From Gnetum montanum (lineage: Eukaryota; Streptophyta; Gnetopsida; Gnetales; Gnetaceae): a DNA stretch of 64,000 nucleotides. Both the position numbers and the translations under genes were made by a program. Within the stretch, counting starts at the first letter, position 1, and each line of letters starts with the position of its first letter. Location of the stretch: positions 762,187-826,186 of the forward strand of contig MNCI01003851.1 in NCBI GenBank assembly GCA_015680685.1, read 5' to 3'. Of this stretch, positions 22,340 to 35,665 are shown piece after piece. Under the pieces are notes generated by a model, which searched no databases, was not told the origin of the DNA, and saw only the letters and a list, made by a program, of their open reading frames with translations.

Positions 22340-23447
22340 TGATGAGTGGCGAGGTACCCCTATGATCAACCATACGAATACATGTATTTCATGCATGATT
22401 CGGTCGAATTCCAAGGACTAAGTGCTTATGTGCCCTTGTGGAACAAGGATAGGTTGATTGATCATTGTCTTCCCAAACTTACTTGTATGTCACTATTGTA
22501 TGGTTAAGTAAGATTGAGGCATATGATTTTTATATCTTTTATGTTTTTATGTCCTGTGCTAATAGGGAAAGAGAGAGATAAATAGGTGAATAATTTAACT
22601 TAAATACTCATTAACTAAGTTCTAAGTAATCCTAAAATAAGCATCTATTCCCACTTTCCGTACACATCTTGAACTAATGCAACACTACTAGGATTACCAA
22701 ACGCTAATTGTTACTGAGTTACCAAGTGTTACACGCATACTCGAAGTGGTTGTGCTTGTGTAATTTAATGATTTACTTAATTGATCAAAATGAATTTCTT
22801 TTGTTAATATAAAAAATGTAAAGTGCATAAAATAAAATAAAATAAAATAAATGCATAAGAAAATAAAATAAAAGAAATGCATAAGAAAAAAAATCTCAAG
22901 GGCTATAAGGATGAATAGAAGAGCTTATCTTTTTTCTGTACACAAGGTGTGCTCTTGTACATAATGCTCAAATAAAGATCCATCCACACTTTGACCTCCT
23001 ACTGTGGGTACTTGGAAAATACTCTAACCTTCAAACAGACTACAAGAATTTTGCTACTTGATTGCTAAAAGACTTCTGATTGTGCACCTGGGAACTGTAT
23101 TTATAGACTTGGGAGAAACTACTCTAATAATTAGATTAACCACTCTAATAATTAGAATAACTGCTCCAATAATAACCACTCTAATAATTAAAGTAACCAC
23201 TCCAATAATAACCATTCTATCTATTAGAGTAACTGCTCCAATAATAATTGCTCTAATAATTAGAGTAATCACTCCAATAATAACTGCTCTAATTATTAGA
23301 GTAACTGCTCCAATAATAACCTCTCTAATAACTAGATTAACTACTCCAATAATAACTACTCTAATAATTAGAGTAACCACTTCATCAATGAGTCTTAGGA
23401 ACCTATTAAGTATAGAAGGAATATCCCAAAAGAGATAACTAAGCATC
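22340..23447 (-). repeat. 5' LTR of the minus-strand Athila-like element
   Basis: On the minus strand it starts TGATGCTTAG at 23447 and ends CTCATCA at 22340 (1108 bp). The R/U5 part matches the LTRs at 2301 and 50015. An ATAAA-rich run lies at 22826-22875. A TATA motif (CTATAAATA) is at 23106-23098. The extra length comes from a tandem array in U3. Confidence 0.8.
23106..23385 (-). repeat. U3 tandem array, about 36-bp unit, about 7 copies
   Basis: Each unit pairs a palindrome-like CTCTAATAATTAGAGTAAC half with a CTCCAATAATAAC half. The array sits immediately upstream of the LTR TATA box, where enhancer repeats are expected. Because the unit has no stop in several frames, it produces artefactual open frames on both strands (23054-23482 and 23058-23438). 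Confidence 0.85.
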
Positions 23448-25400
23448 AGTAAACAACTACACTTCCTTAGCATTAAGCTCAAGAGATGGAATCTACCAAT
23501 GCCTGAAAAGAGCTTATGTGACTTAAGGAAATCGAAAACTCAATGCATCCCTAGTAAGGATATGCATCCTCTTTATTAAAATGTGATGCTAGTTTAGTAG
23601 ATAATCTTCCTCCAAATTAAGTAGGACCATCAATGAGAAGGAAGTTACATGAGTGTGATGTGTGAAAATAAGGAGATTAGTGTGAATAACCCTCATAAGA
23701 ACTCTGCATGTAGTGGAGAATTTTTTATAAGGTCAAAAAAATCATCTAACTCAACCTTAAGAACCATCACAAGTAGCTATGTTTTTCTCTTTCAACTAGT
23801 AGTAGTGAAAAAATTCCCTACATGGACCTATGACCAATTGAAGTGCCTCTCCCAAGTTCTCTAGCAATGGGTATCCAATGTTGCCTATCCAAACAACCAT
23901 GGAAGATGTTTCATCTTGATGATGCAACACGTAAAATCAATGTGCCTCTTCCTCATAATAATTAGTTTCCCCACTCATGAAAAAGCCAAGGTGTGGCTAA
24001 ATTAGTTTGACATGCATATCAAGCCATACAAGCTACATAAACACCTCGAAGTCCTTAGGACTAATCTTAGCTTAGCCTCCCAACACTAATGTTCCTCTCA
24101 TGCTTATCACTTAGTCCAAAAATATTCCTCGTACTCTCTTTCAACATCTTAGAAAATAAAAGGGGAGCCAAACTATTGGTGATCGTGTGTCTACCTCCTT
24201 GCCTCTTGCTCTTGCACTTTGCTAGACTTCCTTCTTATGTTTCTCTATGAACTACCTCTTTGTATGAAAAGAGAAATATTAAGGTGTTAGTAAGCCATTT
24301 AAGAAATCATTATCTATTATAATTATTTTTTAATGAATAATATTTCTTTCTTTCTTTCTTTTTTTAACTAGCTAGTCTATTTCTTCACCATTGTTGTGTG
24401 CAAATATTTGCATGCTAATTTTCCATTATTTATTCCAAGAGTATAGGATTCATGGTAGAATTCAAGATCATGTTTGATGTTTGAATGCAAATTTCATACA
24501 AATGTTTCTCTAAAAATCATTAATACATAATTGGGGAGAAGAAACATCTTTTTGAAGATTAATTTTTAAATACATTCTTATAAAGAAAATGTAAGCATAT
24601 AAGTTGGATGATCTATTAAATATAATTAGTGTCTCAAAGGTTGAACAAGAAAAGAAGATACTCAAGGCTTTGACTTCATGATTTTTACACATTACATACA
24701 AAATGAGGCTATGTTTGAAATAGTATAGGTGTATGCCTACTAGCTTCTCCATATATATTCTTGTTGATTTTTAGTAGGGTAGAAATTACATGTTATCTTT
24801 ATTTTTATGTTAATGTATTTACATCAACATGTTGCAAGACATAAGTACTTTTGTTTGTAAAGAAATTTTATTAGAAAATTAGGAGTTAAGAAATTTTCTA
24901 AAAATAGTAAGTAAGAGAAAAGAGCTATCATGTATGACTCATGCTCAATTATAAACATGGGTGAGCCACTAGCATTGTAACATATCTTACATTTTGAGTA
25001 ACGGGGAACAAAATATCTTCGTTGTTTTAATACTTCGATGTACTTGTGCAAGATTATGTTTTAGGGAAGGTCACCAAGATTTTCCATTTTTTAAAAGCAT
25101 TTTTATACCATGGATCTCTCAATTTGACAAGTCAAATACCTTTCATGGATTCTTCTCCCCAATTACTACAAGTTTTTGTTTCATAAATTCTTACAATTTA
25201 TGATTTTTTATAAGTTTCTTACATGTATGTATTCATTTTAAGTTCTCCAAAGTTTTAAAGGTACATACATGTTTTCTCATATTTGAAGATATGAATAGAA
25301 GAATTTAGAGGTGGTTTTATGATCTCATTCAAGGGATTTACTCCATTTTTTGAAGTTTTAATACAAATGTTATACAGAAAATCAAGGTCCAAATGACCTG
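23448..25400. other. No recognisable gene
   Basis: I see only AT-rich sequence with short open frames and a TTTC microsatellite at about 24346-24363. No family motif was found on either strand. Confidence 0.5.
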
Positions 25401-28400
25401 TGGAACATTACATTTTTACCACTTTGACCCTACCAAATATTCTTAAATTCTAACCCATCTCATGAGTTGCAAGTTAATCAGCTGAGTGAAAAAACCTACG
25501 ACTTTGCGAGTACTCACAGAAACCCTATGAGTTTCGTAACATTGATTGAAATTGCTATGTGTAGCATCCGCATGCACTATCAAAAAAGTATTTCTATTTA
25601 TATTGTTATTGTGACAAGTAGTAGATTGCAAAAACTATTCTATGATGAAATGCAAGTCGTAATGTCTCAACACTTGAATATATTAAAGGCATGGTTGTGC
25701 ATAGTTGCGATGCACATCACATCAAATATCAAAATGTGATAGCATGTAATTAGCATGTTGTTACAACTTTAAACATTGTCAAGGAAAACATCTAGTATGA
25801 TGGCATATGAATGGCATGAATTATTAAGTACCATTTGTCAAAACCATATAAGAAACATGAAAGGTATTTTAAACTATTAAACATAACTTAAATAAGATTA
25901 AAATATGGTATAATTGTCCAAAATGTAACACTACTAGCTATTTTAAACTTTTAAAATAGACATAAACATCTACTACATCAAAGTTCTAAAACATTAAAGC
26001 GTTTTGGTTGCCTAAATGAAGAACATGTCTCCTTCATACAATCTTAGCTTCCTAATAAAGCTCGTTGGAATGAGATGTATATGAATTTTGGTTGTGCTAT
26101 TATCCATATTTAATTAAATTTCTAAATAAAACAAAGGTTAGTATGGAAAATAGGAGAATCATCCCTAATGTTTTTAAGATCAAATCCATGGAATTTGATG
26201 ATAGAGGTACCTTCAATGAAGAGTTTTCTAGAACACTTTTGAGTACTAGTCCTATATTTATGATTTTTCTTACGGTTATTCCTACTCAATAATCTTTTTT
26301 CACTAGCAAATCCATATGGATTTATTGAGAACATAAACTTTGATTCCATAAGATTGACATATCTTTCTATTTCTAGAGCACTCTCTTAATCTATAGGCAT
26401 ATTCTTGGCCAAATTTGTTAATGCCTTTTTCACCATAGGTATCTTATCTTTCTAGGTTGTATTTGAATTCTCCTCATTAGTTTCCATTGGCTCATCTAAA
26501 TTTGAAATCTTCTTGCTAATGTTCTCCTAGATAGAGGTTGTGGTGCCATGTATCTCATTGGTGTGGGATCTTCTATTGGTCAATCCTAAGGTTTCAGGTG
26601 TCATTTCTAATTGTGATGCCTCTTCTTGGCTTGGAAGATCATGACTAAAATTAATTTAGCTTAAAAGGAATTCTAGGATCATAAAATTCACATCAGGGGA
26701 AGAACTTCTATGCATTCTTGTGTCTTTTTAATAATATTAAAATTTTCATTGAATTCTTGCAAAGAATGACTAATGTTGGACCATCTACAATCACAAAAGA
26801 TACTAAAGAAAAACACCTTTGAAACCTTACACCAAATGTTCCTTTTCAAACTAATTTGACTCTACATAAGATATTCATCTTCCTTATCAACCACTTGTAG
26901 GCAATCATCATCATTGATCTGAATAGCCTTTTCCTATGACTTCTTATTGATTTCACTATCCTTCTTATTAACCAGATATCTAGGAGCTTTAACTCTTGCA
27001 TTATTCTAGTACTATAGTTATACTTTTGTCAAGGTCCATATAAGCTAGTCAATGCGATGGTATTTCCTATTCCTTATATCTCTTAAGAACTTCCCTTTTA
27101 GAAATTCATGATACAACTCCATAGCATTGTTTGTATGTTTTTGAGCAAGTAGAATATCATGAAAGGCTTTTACCCACAATCCTTAAAAATAATTGTCTTA
27201 TCCCTTATTAAGAGAATAACATTATAATATATAATATATCTTTATGAATACAATTATATGAATATTAATTAAATATATAATCATGAAATTTCTCTCCATT
27301 TATCCACTGGCTCTTTAGGTAAGTGATGAAGTTTGAGTTATTTTAAAATATTTTTAACAAACTTGTTAATTTCCACAACAACATCCATAGGCATTTTGCA
27401 TTCATTCATAATATGGTCAAGACATTCATCCATTTCCTTTATTAATATCAAATATTTAATCTTTATTTCAAAGTTCTTCATCCAAGTCCTCCAAACATGC
27501 AAGGTGCATAGAAAAATACAACCAAATATTGACCTAGAAATTTAACACAATGCAACATGTTTGCTTTAGATGCCTCCATATCTTCTAGTAAACTATCTAT
27601 TTTTATTAAAAATTTAATTTTTTAGTATTACCATATTGCATTGATTTTTTCTTTTGAATCATTAAGCATGAAAGAATTCACTCTCTACTATGGCCCTCGA
27701 GCCTTGCATCTTCTTAGTAACTCAAAAAGCCAAGTTGTGATATCAGTTTCTATACACCTATAGGATATCACCCATGCTACAAGGAGATCCATTGTAGTAT
27801 GAATTGAAAGCCATGATTGTGTGAAGATGGAGTTGTAAAAACAAAGAATCGTTTGTGGTAAAATGATGACTTGATTCAAGTAGAAAATTAGTTTGATAAA
27901 ATATTTTTGTATAATCTTAGTCTTCTTCTTCATATTTGTTGGTGTTGAATGTAGAATCCATAGAAAGGATGCTATTTTAGGATATTACTATAATCTTTTC
28001 TAGATCCATAATGATTGCAATCCAATGATTATTGGGGCATAGTGTTCCATGATTTCTTCTTGATAGTAAAAGAAAGAATCTTTTGTGGTATCGTACCATA
28101 GCTGCATACTAATTTTTCCACGCTTACATTTTTTGTAATCTTATGTAACATTGTTGTAGATATTATAATTATCCTTTTTTGAATGAAACATGTTCCTTTT
28201 ATGAGATACCTAGACTTCTTGCCCTTCATTAAAAGGATTTTTGATATACCTCTCATAAATTAGATCTATTGGAAATCCTTCATTTCATAATAACACTATC
28301 TTCAGACGTATCTTGTGAAAAATATGAATGGATTGAGAATATCTTCTATCTATCATGGGTCCTAGAAATCCATGGAAATAAGCTCTTGATGTGTAAACAT

Positions 28401-28900
28401 GATTCATTTCTTTGTATATAATGCATGCAACATGGTTAGCACAACACATGATGCAAACTATGAAATAACATTGATAGCCTATCCTTTTACTAGTCTTGTT
28501 TCCTTTTGTAATTAACTTAGGTACTACCCTTGTGATGACATTTAGGCCATACAAACAATGATAACTAATATATTTATTTTTTATATGTTAGACAACAGTA
28601 AAAAAAATTGAAATCTTCGTATTCTTTATTTTGAATTGTTGAAGATAGAAAAAAATACAAAAAGAAAAGAAAAGAAAAAGAAAAACATATCATCTGTGGT
28701 AGATGTAGTAGTTTTCTTGAGAGTGAGTTTACTTTTTCCATTTTTTATTTTTGATTCTATAGAAAAATTCATAGGGAAACATCTTATTCTTTTGTTCACC
28801 TTTAATAAAATCCTACACTCTTTCTTTGTACATCCAGGTAAACACATCATCATAGAAACAGGACCATTGAATTTTATTTTTTGAAAAATGGCCAACATGT
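25400..28900 (-). mobile_element. MULE relic A
   Basis: This is a Mutator-like element on the minus strand, defined by its transposase pseudogene (26100-28900). It is followed on its 3' side by AT-rich sequence with GTGATAGCATGTAATTAGCATG-type motifs near 25730. The terminal inverted repeats were not located. A tandem array begins about 300 bp upstream of the gene (29200), but whether the array belongs to this element is uncertain. Confidence 0.55.
26100..28900 (-). pseudogene. MULE transposase relic A
   Basis: This is a DDE transposase of the Mutator superfamily. Right to left: an N-terminal zinc-binding-like region (28554-28285) with GYQCYFIVCIMCCANHVACI and IYKEMNHVYTSRAYFHGFLG; a linker (28256-28029); the first catalytic box MDSTFNTNKY (27962-27938); ISYRCIETDITTWLFELLRRC (about 27770-27710); the second catalytic region SFMLNDSKEKINAI (about 27675-27640); then an acidic C-terminal tail (about 26650-26100). 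It aligns box for box with the plus-strand copy at 36600-38950. Frameshifts and stops are frequent. No Ulp1 domain is seen in it. Confidence 0.78.
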
Positions 28901-29199
28901 GGGTCTTTTATTTCCTATTGCCATGTTGTTTTCCAAAACCCTACATGCTCTCGTCTTCCTTGCATCTATCAATTATTTATCATCTTAGCATACTCAAACT
29001 AAAAATTCAAAATGCACAAAACACATATATCGATTAAGATAACTTGCAATGGAAGATGTAAAATGCAATATCTAAATTCTTATTTACCTTATCTACACTT
29101 TCAACTAACAACATTATTTCCAATAGTTCTCCTCTTCACAACCTTAAGGCTTTGACAATTTACAATGCTAGAGTGGTAACTTAGCTTGTTAAGTAAGAT

Positions 29200-32100
29200 G
29201 GACTTGACAAGAGAGTTTTAAGTTCTCATTAGTAGTAAAAAATCATTTGAGAGGATGAAAGCCTCCATGTCATACAATAGTTCATAGTTTAACAAAATAA
29301 ACTATGATTTGCATCATAGTTGTAGTTTATACTACGATAGAGTGCACATAGCATATATGTTGTAGTCAAAATCAGAAGTCTTCATGCTTCTAGTAGCATA
29401 TACTTCACTATACATGATGGATACTAGTAGTGGAAGTGGCTTTCAATGGAATTTAGAATGACATCAGATAGACTACATTTTGATCTTTCCTTGTAATACC
29501 TTCTAGCAATGTGGAAGACTTCCACTAGTCAATGTTCTCTTATATTTCAAGAAAACTAGTTTGTGTTGCAACTTCTATTGGAAATTTCACTAAACTACAA
29601 ACCATTGTAGTTTTTAGTAGGCTCATAGTGTAGGGTGTACAATCATGCATCTAACATGTTACTTGCATTGCACTAGGCTTTTGAAAGCCTAAAGTTATTC
29701 ATTTTCCCTACCTTCCAATTTCTAGGCATTACTTCTAGTAGATTCTCATTGCATTGTAAGACATTGTGAGTAGCGTAGTCATCATAGTCCATTATAGTAG
29801 AGGCCTCATGCTTTTGGTTGCATGTACCCTATCATACATGATGACTACTAAAAGTGGAAGGGGATTCTAATGGAAATTAGGACATGTGATTGACTATGTT
29901 CTGCACTCTCCTTGCAACACCTTTTGGCAAGTTGGAAGGCTTCCACTAGTCAATGTTCTCTTATATTTCATGACAACCAATTTGTGCTATAGCTTTTGTT
30001 ACAACTTTTTCTAAACTATGGACCACATTAAACATCAGTATTATTGTAGTTTAGGCTACAAATGCATGCATCTAGCATGTTCCTAGCACTACGCTCTACT
30101 TCTGGTACCTCAAAGTTATTCACTATTCCTACCTTCCAGTTTCTAGGGCTACTTCTAATGGCTTTCCTCACATTGCTAGACACTACAAGTAGCATGTCCT
30201 CATAGTCCAGTCCAATAGAGGCCTTTTCTTTTGGCTACATTTACATCATCATACTTGATGGCTACTAGAAGTGGAAGGACCTTTTGGTGAAATTTAAAAT
30301 GCCATGCGACCAACTACATTACATAGGTCCCCCATGGCACATTCCAGTTAGTTGAAAGGCTTATACTAGTCTACTTTCTCTTTTATTTTGCAACAACTAG
30401 TTTGCATTGTAGCTTCCATTGCAACTTTTACTAAACTAGGGACCACATCAATCATAAACATGCTTGTAGTTTAGGCTACAAAGGAATGTGTCTGACATGT
30501 TCTTGGCACTATGTTGTGCTTCTGGTAGACCAAAGTTTTTTAGATTCATTACCTTCTAATGTTGGGGCTATTTTTGGAGATGTTTCCTTGACATTTGAGA
30601 CATTGCAAGGAGCATGTCATCACAGTATGACTTGGTAGAGGCCCCCATTTTTGACTACTTGTACTTTGTCATATGTGATGGCTATGAGATGTGGAAGGGC
30701 TAACATAATTTAGAACATCATGTAAATAACTACTTCAGTTACATCCCTTATAGCATCCTCTAGCTAGTTATAAGGGTTCCACTAGTCTAGTTTCTCTTAT
30801 ATGTTTTGACAACTAGTTTGCACTATGGATTCTGTTGCAACTTCCACTAAATTATGGACCACTATGGTCATCAACATGCTTGTAGTTTGGGCTACAAAGG
30901 CATGTGTCTAGCATGTTCCTAGCATTATGTCATGCTTCTGAGAGACCGAAATTATTCAATTTTCCTTCTAGTGCTAGAGCTATTTTTAATTACTTCTCCT
31001 TGGGATTGTAAGAAACTATGAGTAGCATGTCTTCATCATTTAATTTGGTAGATGCCTCCACTTCCAATTTCATGTACTCTATCATATGTAATGGCTATCT
31101 AAAGTGGAAGGGTCTTCTAGTTGAATTTAGAATGTCATGCAACCAACTATGTCTTGCATGCCTTGCACAACACCTTTTGACCAACTCGAAGACTTCCACT
31201 AGTTTGTTTTCTATTATATTTCATGACAACTAGTTTGGTATGCAACTTCCATTGCAACTTCTACTAAACTATAGACCACTAGAGTTGTAAGCATGCTAGC
31301 AATTCAAGCTATGAAGGCATGCATTTGGCATGTTCCTAGCACTACATCATGCTTTTGGTAGACCAAAGTTATTCAACTTTTCCACCTTCTAATGTTAAGG
31401 ATATTTCCAATGGCTTCTCCTTGACATTGTGAGACACTATGAGTATCATGTCTTCACAATTTGATCTAGTAGAGGCCTCCACATCTGGTTTCATGTAATT
31501 CATTATATGTGATGGCTATTAGAAGTGGAAGGATATTCCAGTGGAATTTAGAATGTCATGTGACCAACTACATCATGCATGCCCCTTGTAGCATCTTCTA
31601 GCTAGTTGGAAGGATTTCACTAAGTCACTTTCTATTATATTTTGTGATAAGTAGTTTTTGTTGCAGCTTCCAATATAGCTTCCACTAAATTGCAGATATC
31701 TATGATCATCAACATGCTCATAGTTCAAGTTGTGAAGACATGTGTCTGGCACTTTTTTTGCATTATGTTGTGCTTCCAGTAGATCAAAGTTGTTTAATTT
31801 TCCTAACTTCTAGTGTTGGGGCTATTTTTGATGAGTTCTTCTTAGCATTGCAATATACTACAAGTAGCATGCCATCATACTCAGATTTGGTAGAGGCCTT
31901 GCACTTTTGGTTCAGTGTACTTCATTATACATGATGGCTATCAAAAGTGGAAGGTCCTTTTGGTGAAATTTGCAATACCATGTGAACAACTATGTCACAT
32001 ACATCTTATGTAGCACCTTCCAACCAACTGAAAGGCTTTTATTGGTCCACTTTCTCTTATATTTCATGACAACTATTTTGTGTTGTATCGTCCATTACAA

Positions 32101-32620
32101 GTTCCACTAAATTATGAACTATTGTGCCTATCAGTGTGCTTATAGTTTAGGTTGTAAAGGTATGAGTCTATGATATTCCTAGCACTGACCCATGCTTCTA
32201 GTAGCCTGAAGTTATTTAATTTCCCTATCTTCTATTATTGGGGATATTTTTGGTGGCTTCTCCTTGGCATTTTGAGATACTACAAGTAGCATGTCTTTGC
32301 ACTCAAGTCTAATAGAGGCCTTGTGTTTCCGACTACATGTATTTTATCATACGTGATGGCTATCAAAAGTGGAAGGATATTTCAATGGAATTTAGAATTC
32401 CATGTAATTAGCTACATCATGCACATCCCATACAATACCTTTTGGCCAATTCAAAGGCTTCCACTGATCTACTTTGTATTATATTTCATGAAAATCAGTT
32501 TGCTCTATGGCTTCCATTATAGTTTTAACTAAACTACCGACTACTATGAACAACTATGGGTATCAGTATACTTGTAGTTTAGGCAAAGCAAGCATTCATC
32601 TAGCATATTCCTAGCATGCA
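29200..32620 (+). repeat. Tandem array, about 420-bp unit, about 8 copies
   Basis: The phrase GATGGCTAyyArAAGTGGAAGG recurs near 29408, 29837, 30256, 30673, 31083, 31505, 31927 and 32350, giving spacings of about 410-430 bp. Each unit also contains TTCCACTAGTC, CAACTAGTTTG, TAGTTTAGGCTACAAAGGCATG and CTAGCATGTTCCTAGCA. Copies differ considerably, so the array is old. No coding potential is conserved between units. Confidence 0.9.
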
Positions 32621-33000
32621 ACACTTATGTACTTCACATAAAATCACACTCCATATTTTAATGATAATTGAAATGAATATGCATCATAACACTATGCACA
32701 TCATGCTTAAATATTCACATATAGCATCTCCATGAACTGGCACCAACCAAAATAATATTTTATATCCTAAACAGGAGAACATAACCATGTCCCATTAGGG
32801 ACAAGCTTAACATTATTCTCATTAGGCAATTACAAAGCCTATGATGTGGTTGGTAAGGGCATGGGTATGTATGATGTGAATTTTTTATTGATGTACATTA
32901 ATCATGTATCATCATGTTCATGGACGTGTTTCATCTTGACATGAATGCATACTCATGCTAACGATGATTGACTATGACTTGCATATTCTCGTATCTCCTA
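32621..33000. other. Spacer between the two arrays
   Basis: AT-rich sequence with several CATGTATCATCATG-like words and no gene. A MULE terminus could fall here, but I cannot identify one. Confidence 0.4.
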
Positions 33001-34900
33001 GTATCTATTGTAAATTGCAAGGCCATGTAACTAGCATCCTCCTACAGTCCCTATCGAAAGGTACTCAGACCTTCTAGAAGGGAGCAATTGTTAAAAGTTT
33101 GAGGCTACCAAAAGGAAAAGGGTCATTTGAAAGGTTAAAGATCATTTGGAGGGCATTAAGAAATTCTGATAGTAAATAATTGCTTGGAGTTTGTGGCTTC
33201 TAGAAGGTAGATGATCATCCAATAGCAAGTACCATGTAAATTATGAGACAGTGTGATTAGCATGCTCCTATATGCAAACCTTCTAGAATGGAACAATTAC
33301 TTGGAGTTTGAGATTATTGAAAGGCAAAGGGTCAATCAAAATTTAGAAGAACAACTAGAAGGCATTCAAACCTTCAGGCTGGAAATAATTGCTAGAAGCT
33401 TATGGATTCTTGAAGGTAGAGGATCATCCAAGAGTAAGGTCTAAGTAAACTATGAGGAAGTGTGACTAGCATCCTTCCAAAGTCCCTCTAGAAGACATTC
33501 AGACATTTCAATAGGGAATAATTTCTCCAAGTTTGTGGCTACTAGAAGGAAAAAAGTCATCTAATGTAAAGGTCTACGTAAACTACAAGTCAATGTGACC
33601 AAAACCCTCTTGTAGATCTAGCTAGAAGATAATTAAACCTTCAAGAATGAAATAGTTGCTTGGAGTTTGAGAGTATAGGAAGGTAGAGGGTCATCCAAAA
33701 GGTGGAATATTAATAGGAAGGCATTCAAACCTTTTGGTTGGAAATAATTTCTTTAATATTGTGAGGAAGGTAGAGGGTCATCTAATAACAAGGTCTAAGT
33801 AGACTGTGAGGAAGTATGACTAGCATCCTCTTGTAGTCCCTACCAAAAGGTACTCAAACCTTCTGGTATTTAATAATTAATTAGGGTTTGAAGTTATTGA
33901 AAGGAATAGGCTCATTTGATAACAAGGTCTAGATAAACTATGAGAAAGTATGAGTAGCATCCCCTTGCAATCCCTACAGGAAGACATTAATACCTTCCTA
34001 TAGGGAATAGTTTCTTGAAGATTGTAACTTCTAGAAGGAAGAATGTCATCCAGTTGCAAAGTCTAGGTAAACTACAAGGAAGTGTGACTAACACCTTCCC
34101 ATATTCCTAATCGAAATGCATGCAAACCTTATAGAAGGAAACAATTACTTAGAGTTTGAGGTTATCAAAAGGTAGAAGATCATTTAAAACATATTAAGAC
34201 CTTTTGAATGGGAATAATTACTTGGAGATTATAGCTTCCAAAAGGTAGAGGATCATCTAGTAGCAAGGTCTAGGTAAACTACAAGGTAGTATGACTAGCA
34301 TCCTACTGCATTTTCTACTAGAAGATGTTCAAAATTTCTAGTAGTTAATAATTTATTGGTGTTTGGGACTTTCAAAAGGTAGAGAGCCATTTAGTAGCAT
34401 GTACCACCTAAACTATGAGGCAGTGCTACTAGCATCCTTCTACAATCCCTTTAGATAGGTAGTCAAACATTATAGTAGGAAATAATTACTTGGAGATTGT
34501 GGCTTCTAGAAGGTAGAAGGTCATTTGGTAGGATAGTCTAGGTAAACTACGAGGCAGTATGACTAGCACATTCCTATAGTCTTAGTTGGTAGGCATTTAA
34601 ACCTTCTAGAAGGAAATAACTAGTTGGAGTTTAAGGCTACTTGAAGGTAGAGGATCATTGAGAAGGTAGAAGGTTATGTGGAAGGCATTCAAAATTTTTG
34701 GTAGGAAATAATTTCTTGGAGTTTGTGGCTTTTAGAAGACACAAGGTCATCTTATAGCAAGGTCTAGGTAAATTGTGAGGAAGTATAGACTTGCATCCTT
34801 TGAAATGTAAAGGGTCATCCAAAAGATGTTCAACATTTCGGTAGGGAATAATTGGTTAGAGTTTCAAACCTACTTGTAGCCTCTCATACTCTAGCTGAAT
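33000..34900 (+). repeat. Tandem array with alternating about 130- and 215-bp spacing
   Basis: A core like GTGACTAGCATCCTCCTGTAGTCCCTA recurs near 33020, 33255, 33465, 33595, 33820, 33950, 34085, 34297, 34430, 34560 and 34790. Between cores are phrases such as TTCTAGAAGG(G/A)AATAATTGCTTGGAGTTTG, AAGGTAGAGGGTCATC and AAGGTCTAGGTAAACTATGAGG. The irregular spacing suggests a composite unit. The same array occurs inverted at 44560-46340. Confidence 0.9.
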
Positions 34901-35089
34901 CAGACTTTTGAAATTCTTTGTACCTTTCAATAGGCCAAAATTATAATAAGTTTTTATCTTCTAGATGGCCATTGTGACTTCTGGTGTCAATGAGAGGTAA
35001 TGCTATTATTTGAGTATGATAAATGTTGAAACTTAATGTAACACAATGTTTAAATGAAGATCTAACACTAAATCATACATGAAAATTAC

Positions 35090-35665
35090 ATATCTATCTA
35101 ACCTAAAACATGAAAACTTTTATGATTCCTAATGTCCTTCTTACCTTTCCAAGTTACCATAATTAACCTTCATCTAATGACTATTAATAACTTTTCCAAT
35201 TAATGTTAAGTTTACAACACAAGTGATGGTATCCCAAGAGATTCTTATACCTCATGTGGTAATTTTTAGTCTTGGATATTATATGTTTTGAGTATTTTTT
35301 TCATATTAGTAATTACCATAATTTCTACTTCTTATATAGCGTACTTTACCTATGTGAAATACATGCAAGAAAAAGGTGGTACTCTACTAATAGATAGCCA
35401 TAACTCTTTAGCCTCTTGTAATAGATCTCAAGTAACATGAGGCTAAAGCTACACCCATTAGATTAGTTATTTCAATTTATCAAACATGAAAACTTTTATG
35501 ATTCCTAATGTCATACTTAGGTTTCCAACTAATCATACTTAACTATCATTTAATAACTATTCATAACTTTTTGAATTAAATACTAAGTTTACAATAGAAT
35601 TATTGGTATTCCAAGAGGTTGTTCCTCAGATGTTAATTTTTAGTTTTGGTTGTTATAAATTAGGT
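35090..35665 (+). repeat. Direct repeat pair, about 190 bp each
   Basis: Two copies, about 35095-35285 and 35478-35660, share AACATGAAAACTTTTATGATTCC at the start and an AATTTTTAGT(C/T)TTGG stretch at the end. They lie between the array and the MULE gene at 36.6 kb. Confidence 0.8.

Larger units (their letters stand above)
10780..23447 (-). mobile_element. Near-complete Athila-like Ty3 retrotransposon, interrupted
   Basis: Reading from right to left: 5' LTR (23447-22340), primer site (22338-22321), gag (22254-20200), protease (about 19700-19500), RT (18880-17880), RNase H (17700-17342), a 3.4-kb foreign insertion (17340-13915), integrase (13915-12570) and 3' noncoding sequence (12570-10780). 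No 3' LTR is seen; homology to the plus-strand copy stops at about 10780, where MULE-like sequence begins. Athila features are the FLDGYSGYNQI and FMDDF RT motifs, the ALLDLG protease, the primer site and the long 3' spacer. Every domain carries stops. Confidence 0.85.

Noticed and set aside
23054-23482. Long open frames on both strands (142 and 126 codons)
   Set aside because: They are produced by a stop-free 36-bp tandem repeat in the LTR U3; hydrophobic repetitive translations match no protein.
28636-28884. 82-codon plus-strand open frame
   Set aside because: Low-complexity Lys/Phe-rich reading opposite the 5' part of the MULE A transposase relic.
33000-34900. CRISPR-like array
   Set aside because: Unit lengths are 130-215 bp with diverged repeats and no uniform spacers; this is a eukaryotic transposon-rich context.
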